Shown here piece after piece: positions 8,295 to 16,670 of a stretch of 64,000 nucleotides of DNA. The DNA is taken from assembly GCF_001586165.1 (NCBI RefSeq), contig NZ_CP014608.1:4402001-4466000 (forward strand). Reading direction: 5' to 3'. The number at the start of each line of letters is the position of its first letter. The stretch's first letter is position 1. The DNA is from Obesumbacterium proteus (lineage in GTDB: Bacteria; Pseudomonadota; Gammaproteobacteria; Enterobacterales; Enterobacteriaceae). The notes beneath the pieces were generated by a model. That model did no database searches. It saw only the letters and a program-made list of their open reading frames with translations, and was not told where the DNA came from. A program made the position numbers and the translations under genes.

Positions 8295-8402
8295 TTATAA
8301 AAACAGTGCCCAAATAAAACAGATAATAAAAAGTACCAAAGCAGCAGCAGGGATCCAAAAAGCCTGATCGGACGTTTTCATCACGTTTTTTCTTAAACTC
8401 AT
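8295..8402 (-). CDS. Small membrane ORF (35 residues) coupled to the TDT transporter gene
   Basis: The ATG at 8400-8402 directly abuts the TAA of the transporter gene (8403-8405), so translation could pass straight on. The product has a short basic N-terminus (MSLRKNVMKTSDQ), one hydrophobic helix of about 20 residues (IPAAALVLFIICFIWALFL) and no C-terminal tail. This is the layout of known small single-span regulators of transporters and oxidases. No separate ribosome site is visible, so coupling would be needed. It could still be a chance frame, but the hydrophobic pattern and exact junction argue against that. Confidence 0.5.
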   Translation of the reverse strand: MSLRKNVMKTSDQAFWIPAAALVLFIICFIWALFL

Positions 8403-9380
8403 TTATTTCACCATGCCTTGATGAACACTCAATCTCTGCGGCAGCAGGTAATTATGAATAAACCTTACTGAGACATAGCCAATCACTAGCGTTGCAATCA
8501 CGGCTTCTACCGTCGCCATCATATGCAGTTGACGCGCATACTCCGCGGCTTGTGGGTAACTGCTCACTAGGTTGGCCATTTTATAAAGTGCAGTAGCACC
8601 AATCGCCATTGGGAACGTAAAAGCGGCATAACCAGGGCTAAACGGCAATCGCATTAAACGGAAGAAGGCACAATAAATAACAATGGTCATCAGCAATGCT
8701 ATGCCAAGTAATACTGCACAAATCAGCAATGAAGGCTCTTTGACAACGCTCAGGTAACCCGCCAATGACAAACTAGCAGGTGCAGCCATAATGGCTATCG
8801 TTGGTTTTGCCACATCGGGCACTTCAGCACGAAACATAAAGCGGTAGATCATCATTGGCAGCATCAGCAAATAACTCACCATTCCTATTGCCAATAGAAT
8901 CAATGCAAACTCTGTATAAGCCTCACCTGGGCAAGTCACATCAGCCACAATAATGCCCACCGGCGGCACAAACCAGCTCGGAACTAAATGATGCAGCTTA
9001 GGTTCTTTCGCTCGGTGATAAATGAAAAGCGACAGCGAGGCCAGATGAACAATAACAGCCCCCAGCCAAAGCACCTGGCCCGCCGTCGGCATATAGTTAC
9101 CCAACGCCTTAGAAACCACCATTGCAGCCATTGCAAAGGTGGGAACAATGCTTCCCACCACCGGATGTTTAAGATCTTGAGTCAGCGTATCTGGGTGAAA
9201 AATAAAGCGAACAGCCAGCACAGCAAGCAATAGCCCAGCAATCAATGCGCCCACGTTTTGCCCTACACTGTGAAGCGGCAAAGCATTCTCTAAACACCAT
9301 CCCAAGCTAGCAATCCCCAGCGCTAAACCCGCTACGGGAGTTGGCAATCCTCGAACCTTATGATGTAGGTATCTCAACAT
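8403..9380 (-). CDS. TDT family transporter (TehA/SLAC1-like)
   Basis: A 325-residue integral membrane protein with about ten hydrophobic helices, of the tellurite-resistance/dicarboxylate transporter (TehA/SLAC1) fold. Recognisable parts are LPTPVAGLALGIASLGW at the N-terminus and PSWFVPPVGIIVADVTCPG in the middle. Family members are anion channels or exporters; the substrate cannot be read from sequence. GAGGTGA lies 5 bases before the ATG. It is divergent from a LysR regulator across about 100 bases, which suggests that regulator controls it. Confidence 0.85.
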   Translation of the reverse strand: MLRYLHHKVRGLPTPVAGLALGIASLGWCLENALPLHSVGQNVGALIAGLLLAVLAVRFIFHPDTLTQDLKHPVVGSIVPTFAMAAMVVSKALGNYMPTAGQVLWLGAVIVHLASLSLFIYHRAKEPKLHHLVPSWFVPPVGIIVADVTCPGEAYTEFALILLAIGMVSYLLMLPMMIYRFMFRAEVPDVAKPTIAIMAAPASLSLAGYLSVVKEPSLLICAVLLGIALLMTIVIYCAFFRLMRLPFSPGYAAFTFPMAIGATALYKMANLVSSYPQAAEYARQLHMMATVEAVIATLVIGYVSVRFIHNYLLPQRLSVHQGMVK

Positions 9381-9388
9381 GTCATCAC

Positions 9389-9452
9389 CTCGATTTTTTT
9401 CATTTTTCTGCAGTAAAAACTATAGCCATCCGCTATCATTTAAAAAATCGAG
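9389..9452. promoter_or_regulatory. Candidate LysR operator in the divergent promoter
   Basis: Two nested symmetries fill the spacer. CTCGATTTTTT at 9389-9399 is the exact inverse of AAAAAATCGAG at 9442-9452. Between them ATAGC-N5-GCTAT at 9422-9436 is a perfect dyad containing the T-N11-A pattern of LysR-type binding sites. Both lie between the TDT and LysR start codons. Confidence 0.55.
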
Positions 9453-9486
9453 TTATTTTTTACATCAGGTTTAGAGAAACTAAACG

Positions 9487-10368
9487 ATGAACATTACCTT
9501 CAAACAGCTTTCCGTCTTTGTCGCCATCGTCCGCAGCGGCAGCATGACACTCGCCGCAGAAACTCTCTTTATGACAAAAGGAGCCATCTCACAGACATTG
9601 GCTGAACTAGAGAGTCAGCTAGGAGTACGGCTCTTTGACCGACAACATGCACGCTTATATATCAATCATGAAGGGCAAAAGTTGCTGCCTGTTGCCGACG
9701 AACTTTTGTCTCGAATGCAGGGGGTCGAGCAGTTATTCGGAGAAAATAGCCAAGATACCCAGCTAAAGGTGGGCTGTACCAAAACTATCGGCAGCTATCT
9801 TCTACCTGACATGCTAAAGGGATTTGAAGAACATCAGGGCTGGTTGCCACAATGTAATATCGCCAACACACAAAAAATCAGCACTATGGTCAGCCATTTT
9901 GAAATTGATGTCGCTTTACTGGAAGGGCCCGCCAGCGAACCCAACCTTATTTGCGAGCCATGGCTAGAGGATGAAATGGTAGTCATCGCCGGTAAAAACC
10001 ACCCGCTCGCCAAACAAGAAACGGTTTCATATCAGGTACTGAGTCAAGAACGCTGGCTCCTACGCGAGCCAGGATCCAGCAGCCGTGCCTTCTTTGATAA
10101 TCAGTTGGCTCTGCATTTAAACAATCCACAAATCGCCCTTTCACTGAACGCTTTTGACGCCATTCTGTCTTGCGTTGCTCATCACTTAGGCATCACTTTC
10201 ATTTCAAAACGAATGCTACAGCATTCATTTTATGCAGGGCATTTTGCGCAATTGCATACCGAGGATCGGTTTATGCGGAGGTTCACTCTCTGCTACCACA
10301 AAAACAAGTTTATCTCGCCAACATTAGCAAGCTGGCTAAGCTTCAGTCACTCATGGACCCAGTCTTAG
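9487..10368 (+). CDS. LysR family transcriptional regulator
   Basis: A 293-residue LysR-type regulator: winged helix-turn-helix at residues 1-60 (FKQLSVFVAIVRSGSMTLAAE, in two parts, and GAISQTLAELESQLG), then a periplasmic-binding-protein-like co-inducer domain from about residue 90. It is divergent from the TDT transporter, and the palindromes between them make that gene the likely target. The inducer is unknown. The last stretch (CYHKNKFISPTLASWL) is typical of the subfamily of anion/organic-acid responsive LysR proteins. Confidence 0.88.
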   Translation: MNITFKQLSVFVAIVRSGSMTLAAETLFMTKGAISQTLAELESQLGVRLFDRQHARLYINHEGQKLLPVADELLSRMQGVEQLFGENSQDTQLKVGCTKTIGSYLLPDMLKGFEEHQGWLPQCNIANTQKISTMVSHFEIDVALLEGPASEPNLICEPWLEDEMVVIAGKNHPLAKQETVSYQVLSQERWLLREPGSSSRAFFDNQLALHLNNPQIALSLNAFDAILSCVAHHLGITFISKRMLQHSFYAGHFAQLHTEDRFMRRFTLCYHKNKFISPTLASWLSFSHSWTQS

Positions 10369-10711
10369 ATAACGTGGTTGGTCATACTCAAGCGACAGCA
10401 AGCCTGCCTAATAAACATAACAACCTGTTTTTAAATGAAAATATTTCCAAAAGAGAGAAACTTAGGCGCTAGCGACATTTAATAGCTTTTTATGCTAAAA
10501 AACATGAACAAATCAGAAAATTTGGTCGCATTATAAATATAAGATCGCTCATACGATAAATTACCTCGCATTTTATTTCACATCGCAAAGTTGGTTTTTA
10601 CCTGCATATGAATACGTTACCCTTACTGCGCTCAAAATATCTCCCAACGTCATTTGAGCTGCGTTAAGCCAAGGAGATAAATTCCGTTTTATGTGGTAAC
10701 GAGTTAATAAA
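10369..10711. promoter_or_regulatory. Regulatory spacer before the plus-strand fimbrial genes
   Basis: No gene is seen in this AT-rich 343-base region. It holds three TCGCA elements (10526-10530, 10566-10570, 10583-10587) like those upstream of the major pilin, and a single GATC (10543-10546) that could matter given the PapI-like regulator nearby. AAGGAGAT at 10671-10678 stands before a two-codon frame ATG TGG TAA (10691-10699), 12 bases before the pilin start. Confidence 0.4.
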
Positions 10712-11248
10712 ATGAAAATACGCCTTTGCGACGTAAAATTATTTCTTTTGGGAGTTTTGCTCTCTATTAATGGCTCTGCGTTTGCAGCTTTAGCCCCGGT
10801 GAGTGGCGGTCAGGCAAAAGATGACTCCAAAAGCACCCTATACATTCGCGGTAATATATTTGAACCCGCCGCCTGTAAAATTAACCAAAACAATAACCTC
10901 GATGTGGATTTCAAGCGCATCGCACTGAAGAAAATCGACGGAATTGCTTTTGCCAGCGTAACCCCAGTCGATATCGTATGCAGTATCACGTCAGGGGCAA
11001 CCGTACAGTTGGAGTTTCAGGGTACTTCCTCGGGTAAAAACAATTACCTAAAAACAGACCTCGATAATCTGGCCATTGCCCTTTCAGACGATACCACCGG
11101 CAAAAATATCGATCTGAATACATTCTTTACCATTCAGAAAACACAGACGATTCAACTACGCGCGGTGCCAACAAAAATATCTGATGCAGTGGAATTAAAA
11201 GAAGGCGCATTCAAAGCCACATCCACGCTGATTACACGCTATCTCTGA
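10712..11248 (+). CDS. Fimbrial subunit (minor pilin)
   Basis: A 178-residue secreted pilin-like protein. A signal peptide ends at about residue 25 (SINGSAFA then ALAPVSGG). The two cysteines of the pilin disulphide are in AACKINQ and VDIVCSITSG. The C-terminus LITRYL has the penultimate tyrosine of chaperone-usher subunits. The ribosome site is weak (GAG 8 bases upstream), but in-frame stops just upstream leave no other ATG. It is followed 10 bases later by a large two-domain subunit on the same strand, facing the main fimbrial operon. Confidence 0.8.
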   Translation: MKIRLCDVKLFLLGVLLSINGSAFAALAPVSGGQAKDDSKSTLYIRGNIFEPAACKINQNNNLDVDFKRIALKKIDGIAFASVTPVDIVCSITSGATVQLEFQGTSSGKNNYLKTDLDNLAIALSDDTTGKNIDLNTFFTIQKTQTIQLRAVPTKISDAVELKEGAFKATSTLITRYL

Positions 11249-11258
11249 CAGGTGATAA

Positions 11259-12260
11259 ATGAAACACGCTTTATTTTCAAAACTTCATGGAAAACGCCTG
11301 CTACCCCTTGCGGGATTATTGTTCGCATCGTTTCATGCTTCTGCTTTCGACTGCGTTGAAAACGGCACCAACGTCGTCGACAAACCCGCTATTGATATTG
11401 GCGAGTTAGCGATTCCCGCTAACGTGCCCGATAAAACCAAAGTATGGGAATCCAACCCTATTACGGTTACCGCATTCTGTAACAATAACGTTAATTCAAA
11501 TGTAAAAGACTACGTCACATTCTATTTTAACCCAAAATCGATGTCTCTCGGTCAGGGGCTAAAACTTGGGGTGACGTATGAAGGAAAAGATCTCGAGCAA
11601 GAAGGTCAAGGTTTACAGGTACCCGGCGGCGGCCCAGTTTATAAACAAGGCTCAGGCACGCCAACCTCTAAGGTCGTAACCGTGACCTTCCGCCTTTATA
11701 TTCGCGTAGACGGTAAACCGCCAGCTTCAGGACACTATCAGGGAGCCGATCAATTTGTCGTCTTCCAGCTCGATGGAACCGGTGGGATAAACTACCAACC
11801 CAATGCTAAAAACCTCAAATACTCTTTATCGGGCTTAACGGGAACGCGTTTTTTAAGCTGCGGTGCACAGATAAAACTCTATCCAGAAAATCAGAATCTC
11901 GACTTTGGGGATATTGACCGAACAACCCTCAGCAGCGGTAGCGTACTCTCAAAAGATTTCAGCGTAAAAGCGGTCAAGGAAGGCGGATGTCTAGAAGACT
12001 TCTCCTTAACCTCTGAGTTCTCAACGACTGAAACCCTACTTGATAGCACACATATTAATTTAAATAACGGTGTAAAACTCAGTTTTACAGACCAAGATAG
12101 CAAAACCGTTGAGTTCAATAAATATACTAATTTCGGCAGTATGAAAGGTATTACAGAGCTGAGTAAAAACTACAAAGCCAATATTCAGGTGATACCAGGT
12201 CAAACGATTAAAGCTGGGCCTTTCGTGGCAACGACGATCGTTAAAGTCAATTATTATTAA
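11259..12260 (+). CDS. Two-domain fimbrial subunit, probable tip adhesin
   Basis: A 333-residue secreted protein with a signal peptide cut after FASFHASA. It is about twice pilin size. The N-terminal half (DCVENGTNVVD to about residue 185) would be the receptor-binding lectin domain. The C-terminal half, starting near TGTRFLSCGAQIKLYPE, is a pilin domain with its own cysteine pair (LSCGAQ, GGCLEDF) and the penultimate tyrosine VNYY. This is the architecture of tip adhesins such as FimH, though no close relative is recognised. AGGTGA precedes the ATG. The target receptor is unknown. Confidence 0.78.
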   Translation: MKHALFSKLHGKRLLPLAGLLFASFHASAFDCVENGTNVVDKPAIDIGELAIPANVPDKTKVWESNPITVTAFCNNNVNSNVKDYVTFYFNPKSMSLGQGLKLGVTYEGKDLEQEGQGLQVPGGGPVYKQGSGTPTSKVVTVTFRLYIRVDGKPPASGHYQGADQFVVFQLDGTGGINYQPNAKNLKYSLSGLTGTRFLSCGAQIKLYPENQNLDFGDIDRTTLSSGSVLSKDFSVKAVKEGGCLEDFSLTSEFSTTETLLDSTHINLNNGVKLSFTDQDSKTVEFNKYTNFGSMKGITELSKNYKANIQVIPGQTIKAGPFVATTIVKVNYY

Positions 12261-12526
12261 CTCATTTAGAAAAATCCTAATATTTTTATTTTCCTAATTG
12301 ATATTTAGAGATTAATACGTAGAAACGCAGATGAGGCTGCCCCCATCTGCGCTATTATTAATACACATATTAAATTCATCGATTGATCGTTAGGATTTTT
12401 CCATTGCAAAATGCCGCAAAAAATACTCCGTGCATAAATATGCTCAGAGAAATGAAATGCGACAGTCTACCCGCTAAAGGAATAAGCGCAAAAGCTAATA
12501 ATCAACGATGGGGTCTAGCTCTAAAA

Positions 12527-12790
12527 TTAGCGGGTTGGAATACACCAGCGTAGAGAATTGCTACGGCCAGCTCCTCCTTGATAGCAATTTACCTTACCTT
12601 CTCCAACAAGCTGTAATAGCCAGTGGCGCGTAACATAAATACTTTCACCGCTTTCTTCTGCAACCTCTCTGGTTTTTGGCCAACATGATTCAGGAAGATA
12701 AGGGTCTGTACTGCGAGTTTCCCCCATCCTAATTGAACATATTTTACCCAGATTCATGTAGATTCTTTCTTTCTTCGTTAATTTATCCAT
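12527..12790 (-). CDS. PapI/FaeA-like fimbrial regulator
   Basis: An 87-residue small winged-helix protein. MDKLTKKERIYMNLGKIC begins it, and the core KTREVAEESGESIYVTRHWL followed by LLQLVGEGKVNCYQGG resembles the PapI/FaeA family, which acts with Lrp (and Dam methylation in pap) to switch fimbrial expression. I chose the ATG at 12788-12790, which has GGAG 6 bases upstream; an ATG 12 bases earlier has no ribosome site. It sits downstream of the LuxR gene after a 130-base spacer with hairpins, so it may have its own promoter. Confidence 0.7.
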   Translation of the reverse strand: MDKLTKKERIYMNLGKICSIRMGETRSTDPYLPESCWPKTREVAEESGESIYVTRHWLLQLVGEGKVNCYQGGAGRSNSLRWCIPTR

Positions 12791-12844
12791 TTCCAACTCC
12801 ATTGACTCGTTATCGTTGAACGTTATGTGTCTTTGTTGTTGCTA

Positions 12845-12900
12845 CCGCACGTGCGGCAATTCTACCGTCCCTGGCGGATACTTCTCTCATCGTGGATGAG
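12845..12900. other. Palindromes between luxR-type and papI-like genes
   Basis: CCGCACGTGCGG at 12845-12856 is a perfect 12-bp palindrome, and CTCATC-GTG-GATGAG at 12886-12900 is a hairpin just after the LuxR-type stop codon (12919). They could be an operator and a weak terminator or processing site. Function is not shown by the sequence. Confidence 0.4.
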
Positions 12901-12918
12901 GGTCCAAAATCAATTCCA

Positions 12919-13620
12919 TCAAAGCGCGACAGTATGAATTAGTTTCTCGTGCAAACGACGTTTATTATTCAACTCAACCGCCGGGGTATTTAAATAAAAA
13001 AGACGGCGACGACCAGAGACATATGTGAGCCTTTCTTCGTAGAGTTTCATCAAAGTCAAAAGCTCTGCATCGCTGTTCAAATTAAACTTATGCATAACAG
13101 AACGTTTATGGCTGCTAACGGTTTTAATATTTAAAGAAAGTATCCATGCAATGCGCTCAACGCTAAAACCTAAGCATATATAGCGAACTACCTTTTCTTC
13201 TTGAGGAGAAAAATAGAGCGCTTGGCACTCTTGGCAGTTACGAACTCTCTCTTCTTCAAACTGCACATGCTTCCATGCCTGCAAAACCTTTAGGCTCAAC
13301 GCATTCAGCGCTTCTCTACGGCTAACAAAAAGCACACTTTTCAAACAATCAGGTAACCGAGACAGCGGTGGTTGCGCGGCTTCACTACATACCGCAATCA
13401 ACAGCGAGTTCGCCTTACGATGTAACAACTCATGATGACAAACTTGAGCACCACCATTTTGAAATATCTTTACTACAATATCGGATGCAGCCAGGTTCTC
13501 TTGACTGGTTTCGAGTAATTCAAGCGTTCCATAATCACTTGAGGAAAAGTTTTTCTTTATAAAATGCCACAGACCTTCACGGTAGAATGCATTATCATCA
13601 TCAATCAAAACTCTAATCAT
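12919..13620 (-). CDS. LuxR/FixJ-type regulator with degenerate receiver domain
   Basis: A 233-residue response-regulator-like protein. The N-terminus (MIRVLIDDDNAFYREGL) has the acidic cluster of receiver domains, but the expected phospho-acceptor region near residues 47-56 (SDIVVKIFQNG) lacks the usual aspartate pattern, so phosphorylation is doubtful. A LuxR helix-turn-helix lies at about residues 138-195 (FSPQEEKVVRYICLG, IKTVSSHKRSVMHKF). Similar FimZ/MrkI/EcpR-type proteins control fimbriae. GGGTGA precedes the ATG. It follows the EAL gene by 19 bases in the same operon. Confidence 0.8.
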   Translation of the reverse strand: MIRVLIDDDNAFYREGLWHFIKKNFSSSDYGTLELLETSQENLAASDIVVKIFQNGGAQVCHHELLHRKANSLLIAVCSEAAQPPLSRLPDCLKSVLFVSRREALNALSLKVLQAWKHVQFEEERVRNCQECQALYFSPQEEKVVRYICLGFSVERIAWILSLNIKTVSSHKRSVMHKFNLNSDAELLTLMKLYEERLTYVSGRRRLFYLNTPAVELNNKRRLHEKLIHTVAL

Positions 13621-13639
13621 CTTGTCACCCGGAAGCTTA

Positions 13640-14302
13640 TTACTGGATTATTGTTTCTGGCCAAAGATAGCCTTGTAAATGGCTAGCACCTGAGCGAGCA
13701 GCAATATCCCTATGCTGTAAAGTTTCAATGCCTTCAATTAATACGTTAGATGTTATTTGATAACACCTTTTGACTAGTTGATTGAGTTCGAGTGGCGAAA
13801 ACTGAGTACGCCAAAAGGCATACTTATCAATTTTGATACCATCAAAGCAAAAATTAAGCTCACACACCGTAGACAATAATGGTTCATCAAGATCGTCGAG
13901 CCAAACGGCGATATGATGTTCACGCAACCATTCGAGATTTCTGACTAATTGCGTTTTTTCCACATCATTCAGGCCCACTAGATTTTCAGGATCCTGCAAC
14001 TCAATCACCAATTTTTGCGCTGAAGACACCTGAATTTTATTTTCTAATTCCGTACTCAATAGATCGCGGACAGATAAATTTATAAAATAATGGTATCCAG
14101 TAGGATTGCTGGCGACCTGTTTAACCTGTTGGTTGAAAATAGAAATGAGTATATTTTCTGGTGCATGCTGAAAATAATATTCAGAATCGACATCATCGGT
14201 AAAATAGCTAAGCACCTCATAACCAATAATCGAGTCGGTTTTCAATTCAACGATAGGCTGAAGTTTAATTCCTGCTGGCGACTGATGGTTAAACATAGTC
14301 AT
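13640..14302 (-). CDS. EAL-domain c-di-GMP phosphodiesterase
   Basis: A stand-alone 220-residue cytoplasmic EAL domain. The signature is EVL rather than EAL, but the catalytic set is present: Glu29 (GYEVL), Asn75 (INLS), Glu101 (VIELQ), Asp136-Asp137 (WLDDLD), Lys157 (IKID), Glu190 and Glu193 (IEGIET) and Gln210 (LQGY). It is therefore probably able to hydrolyse c-di-GMP, like MrkJ beside type 3 fimbriae. Its ATG overlaps the stop of the glycosyltransferase gene (ATGA), so the two are translationally coupled. Confidence 0.85.
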   Translation of the reverse strand: MTMFNHQSPAGIKLQPIVELKTDSIIGYEVLSYFTDDVDSEYYFQHAPENILISIFNQQVKQVASNPTGYHYFINLSVRDLLSTELENKIQVSSAQKLVIELQDPENLVGLNDVEKTQLVRNLEWLREHHIAVWLDDLDEPLLSTVCELNFCFDGIKIDKYAFWRTQFSPLELNQLVKRCYQITSNVLIEGIETLQHRDIAARSGASHLQGYLWPETIIQ

Positions 14303-16026
14303 TCCATCTCCCTTGGTGATATTGCTATCGGCTCTTGAAAACGGGGATCATGAGAAAATATTTGACTCGCCTCATGACGCTGTTTTTCTGCCTCACCGGC
14401 TTTATTACTGAAACGCAATATAGCAATACGATAGGCATATACATTTTGATCAATATGGTGTGACAGATATTGCTGCGACCATGTGATATAGCTCTGTAAG
14501 AGCTTAGGATCACGGCTAACGTTATATTGCAAAAGCTGGTTCACCTGACGATCGTAATCAATACGTTCTTGAAATATCCAAGGTTGCCAAAGCTGTTGTT
14601 CTAATCGAGGGAAATCGATATTGACCTGTTTTAGCTGTAGTTGTTCAGCTTTGGTTAACAGCATTTGAGTTTGCAACGTTGAAAGCATGATCCCCAAACC
14701 GCCACACGCCCCCACTAATGACACCGCTCGAATAGTCCTCGCAATTTGCGGTTTCATTACAACGTGCGGCATCGAGAGCGCAGAGTCTGTTAGGCTTAAC
14801 AACAGCAAGAAAATCAGCCAGTGACCCGTGGACATATAAAATGGATATTCCAACTGGGTATGCACCGCGAAAGGCAGCATCAGCAGCCATAACGTAAACA
14901 GGCTTTTATCCGTTCTCCGCCAAGCCAGTACCATTAATCGGAAATAAGCGATGGCCAAAAGAATATATGCTGCCAGCGCTGCAACACCGCCCTCAGCCCA
15001 GCCAAACAACAACTCGTTATGCGGGTGAGTGATAACGCCCATTCCGGTTATCGGTGGCGTCATACCAAGAGCAAAGTGAGCAAAGCTGTACTCGAAACCG
15101 CCATATCCCCAGCCAAGGATTGGATGATTCATAATCATCGCCAGCGTGATCTGCAAGATCTTCCAACGCTCCAGATTTGAACCATCATGAGAGACGGGGA
15201 TAACCAATCCAGCACCCAGTAACAGCGTATAGCCAAGCAATATGCCGCTGATAATTAAGCCGATAAACGCAGTAGTCCGACGCGGTTGATTCCTTATACG
15301 CAATGCAAAGTTAATCAGCACAACGGCTATCGCACCGATATAGCCAGCACGCGATTGAAGCAAAACGAGCATCGCTGGCAGCAAAACCAACGCAGCTAAC
15401 TGCTGTAAGTGAATGAGCCGATGAATCACTGAACTCGCTTTATTTCTGATGCTTAGCGATTGAGGTAAATAGAGCAGATGCAACGAACAAGCCAGCCCCG
15501 TGGCCATAAACGAGGCCATCACATTGACCTGACGAAACACGCCGGTTGGCCTAACACCCTCATCCCCTAGCGCCATCAACCCGGAGTTAGGCGGCAGCAT
15601 CGTGAGCTGAATAAATCCGATGACACTCTGCATCAACGTCGCAAACAGCAAGAAATTAAGCAGCAAAACGCGCCAGCGAGCGCTAAACCGGCATTGCAAC
15701 AGGGTGAAATAAAAGAGCATTCCGGCCACGACACCAGCCATTTGCAGCAGCGCATCTTTAAGCCACTTTTCTGGTGTATAAAACAGAGGAAGTAACAGCA
15801 ACAATATGCCGACAGTAATTAATTTTGATGTGGTTGTCGTAATAATGGATTGATGGCGATTAAGTAACCAATAAGCAAGAACAGATAACGCGATAAATAT
15901 CCAAGCAACAGTATTCCCCGGCACCCGTAACCCGCTACCGCCCATGCTTGGAATAAAGACATGCATCGCTAACGCTAAATAAATTAGCAACATGACTGAA
16001 ATGGCTTTTCGGTTAATCACTTGCAT
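14299..16026 (-). CDS. PglL/Wzy-type O-oligosaccharyltransferase (pilin glycosylation ligase-like)
   Basis: A 575-residue polytopic inner membrane protein with about 12 helices in residues 8-420, then a soluble tail of about 150 residues. Family marks: RPTGVFRQVNVMASF (159-173, the PglL_A-like segment), QSRAGYIG (224-231), and the periplasmic loop motif HPHNELLFGWAEGG (334-347) of Wzy_C ligases. The extended C-terminal part fits protein O-glycosylases (PglL) better than WaaL or Wzy. It starts 63 bases after the last pilin gene and overlaps the EAL gene by 4 bases, which makes fimbrial subunits attractive acceptors. An O-antigen ligase or polymerase role cannot be excluded. Confidence 0.75.
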   Translation of the reverse strand: MQVINRKAISVMLLIYLALAMHVFIPSMGGSGLRVPGNTVAWIFIALSVLAYWLLNRHQSIITTTTSKLITVGILLLLLPLFYTPEKWLKDALLQMAGVVAGMLFYFTLLQCRFSARWRVLLLNFLLFATLMQSVIGFIQLTMLPPNSGLMALGDEGVRPTGVFRQVNVMASFMATGLACSLHLLYLPQSLSIRNKASSVIHRLIHLQQLAALVLLPAMLVLLQSRAGYIGAIAVVLINFALRIRNQPRRTTAFIGLIISGILLGYTLLLGAGLVIPVSHDGSNLERWKILQITLAMIMNHPILGWGYGGFEYSFAHFALGMTPPITGMGVITHPHNELLFGWAEGGVAALAAYILLAIAYFRLMVLAWRRTDKSLFTLWLLMLPFAVHTQLEYPFYMSTGHWLIFLLLLSLTDSALSMPHVVMKPQIARTIRAVSLVGACGGLGIMLSTLQTQMLLTKAEQLQLKQVNIDFPRLEQQLWQPWIFQERIDYDRQVNQLLQYNVSRDPKLLQSYITWSQQYLSHHIDQNVYAYRIAILRFSNKAGEAEKQRHEASQIFSHDPRFQEPIAISPREME

Positions 16027-16089
16027 TCTTTACTCTTAATAACGCTTTACGCTATATCGATTGGAAACACCTTTCGATAGGTATATCGA

Positions 16090-16620
16090 CTAGGGATATT
16101 CAAGATGAAACTCGGCTGTCGTATTAAAATCCCCTTCAGTAATGCTATGGTCAGTGATACTTTTTGGCGACGCCTGTAAAAATGCAGCAAACTTAAAGGA
16201 ATTAGCGCCTTGGCTCAGGCTGAATTTAGCCGACCCCGTATTCAGTGGGATCAGCGTGGATGGGTTTTGCACATCGCTAGATACCGACTCTATACCGATT
16301 GCCAATCCTTTAACCTGAGCACTTTTTAAAGAAAGATATCCTTTTTGATCGCCATCTTCTGCACCAATAAAAGACACCAACACCGTTTTCGAAATTGAAA
16401 CGTCGCAGTTTTTAAGGCCAATGCTGAAAGGCTTGGAATCAGAGCGGCCTGCTGAATAAAATGTCTTGATAGCTGTAACACCAAAATCAACACTCTGCCC
16501 ATCAGAGTTAATATCAACCTCACAAGGTTCACTAACAACTTCACCATGAAAGTTAATATCTATCGTTGCCCATGAAGTGCTTGAAAATAGCGCTAAACAT
16601 AGCAAGGCTAAAAACTTCAT
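16090..16620 (-). CDS. Fimbrial subunit (minor pilin)
   Basis: A 176-residue pilin. Signal peptide MKFLALLCLALFSSTSWA, cysteines in SEPCEVDIN and LKNCDVSI, and the C-terminus FHLEYP with penultimate tyrosine. ATG at 16618-16620 is chosen because GAGGA lies 8 bases before it; in-frame ATGs at 16626 and 16638 are badly spaced from that site. It is the last structural gene of the fimbrial operon, after another minor pilin. Confidence 0.85.
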   Translation of the reverse strand: MKFLALLCLALFSSTSWATIDINFHGEVVSEPCEVDINSDGQSVDFGVTAIKTFYSAGRSDSKPFSIGLKNCDVSISKTVLVSFIGAEDGDQKGYLSLKSAQVKGLAIGIESVSSDVQNPSTLIPLNTGSAKFSLSQGANSFKFAAFLQASPKSITDHSITEGDFNTTAEFHLEYP

Positions 16621-16670
16621 ATTCATTTTCCTCAGCATAACTACGAGCGCATATTTACGTTTAAGACATT

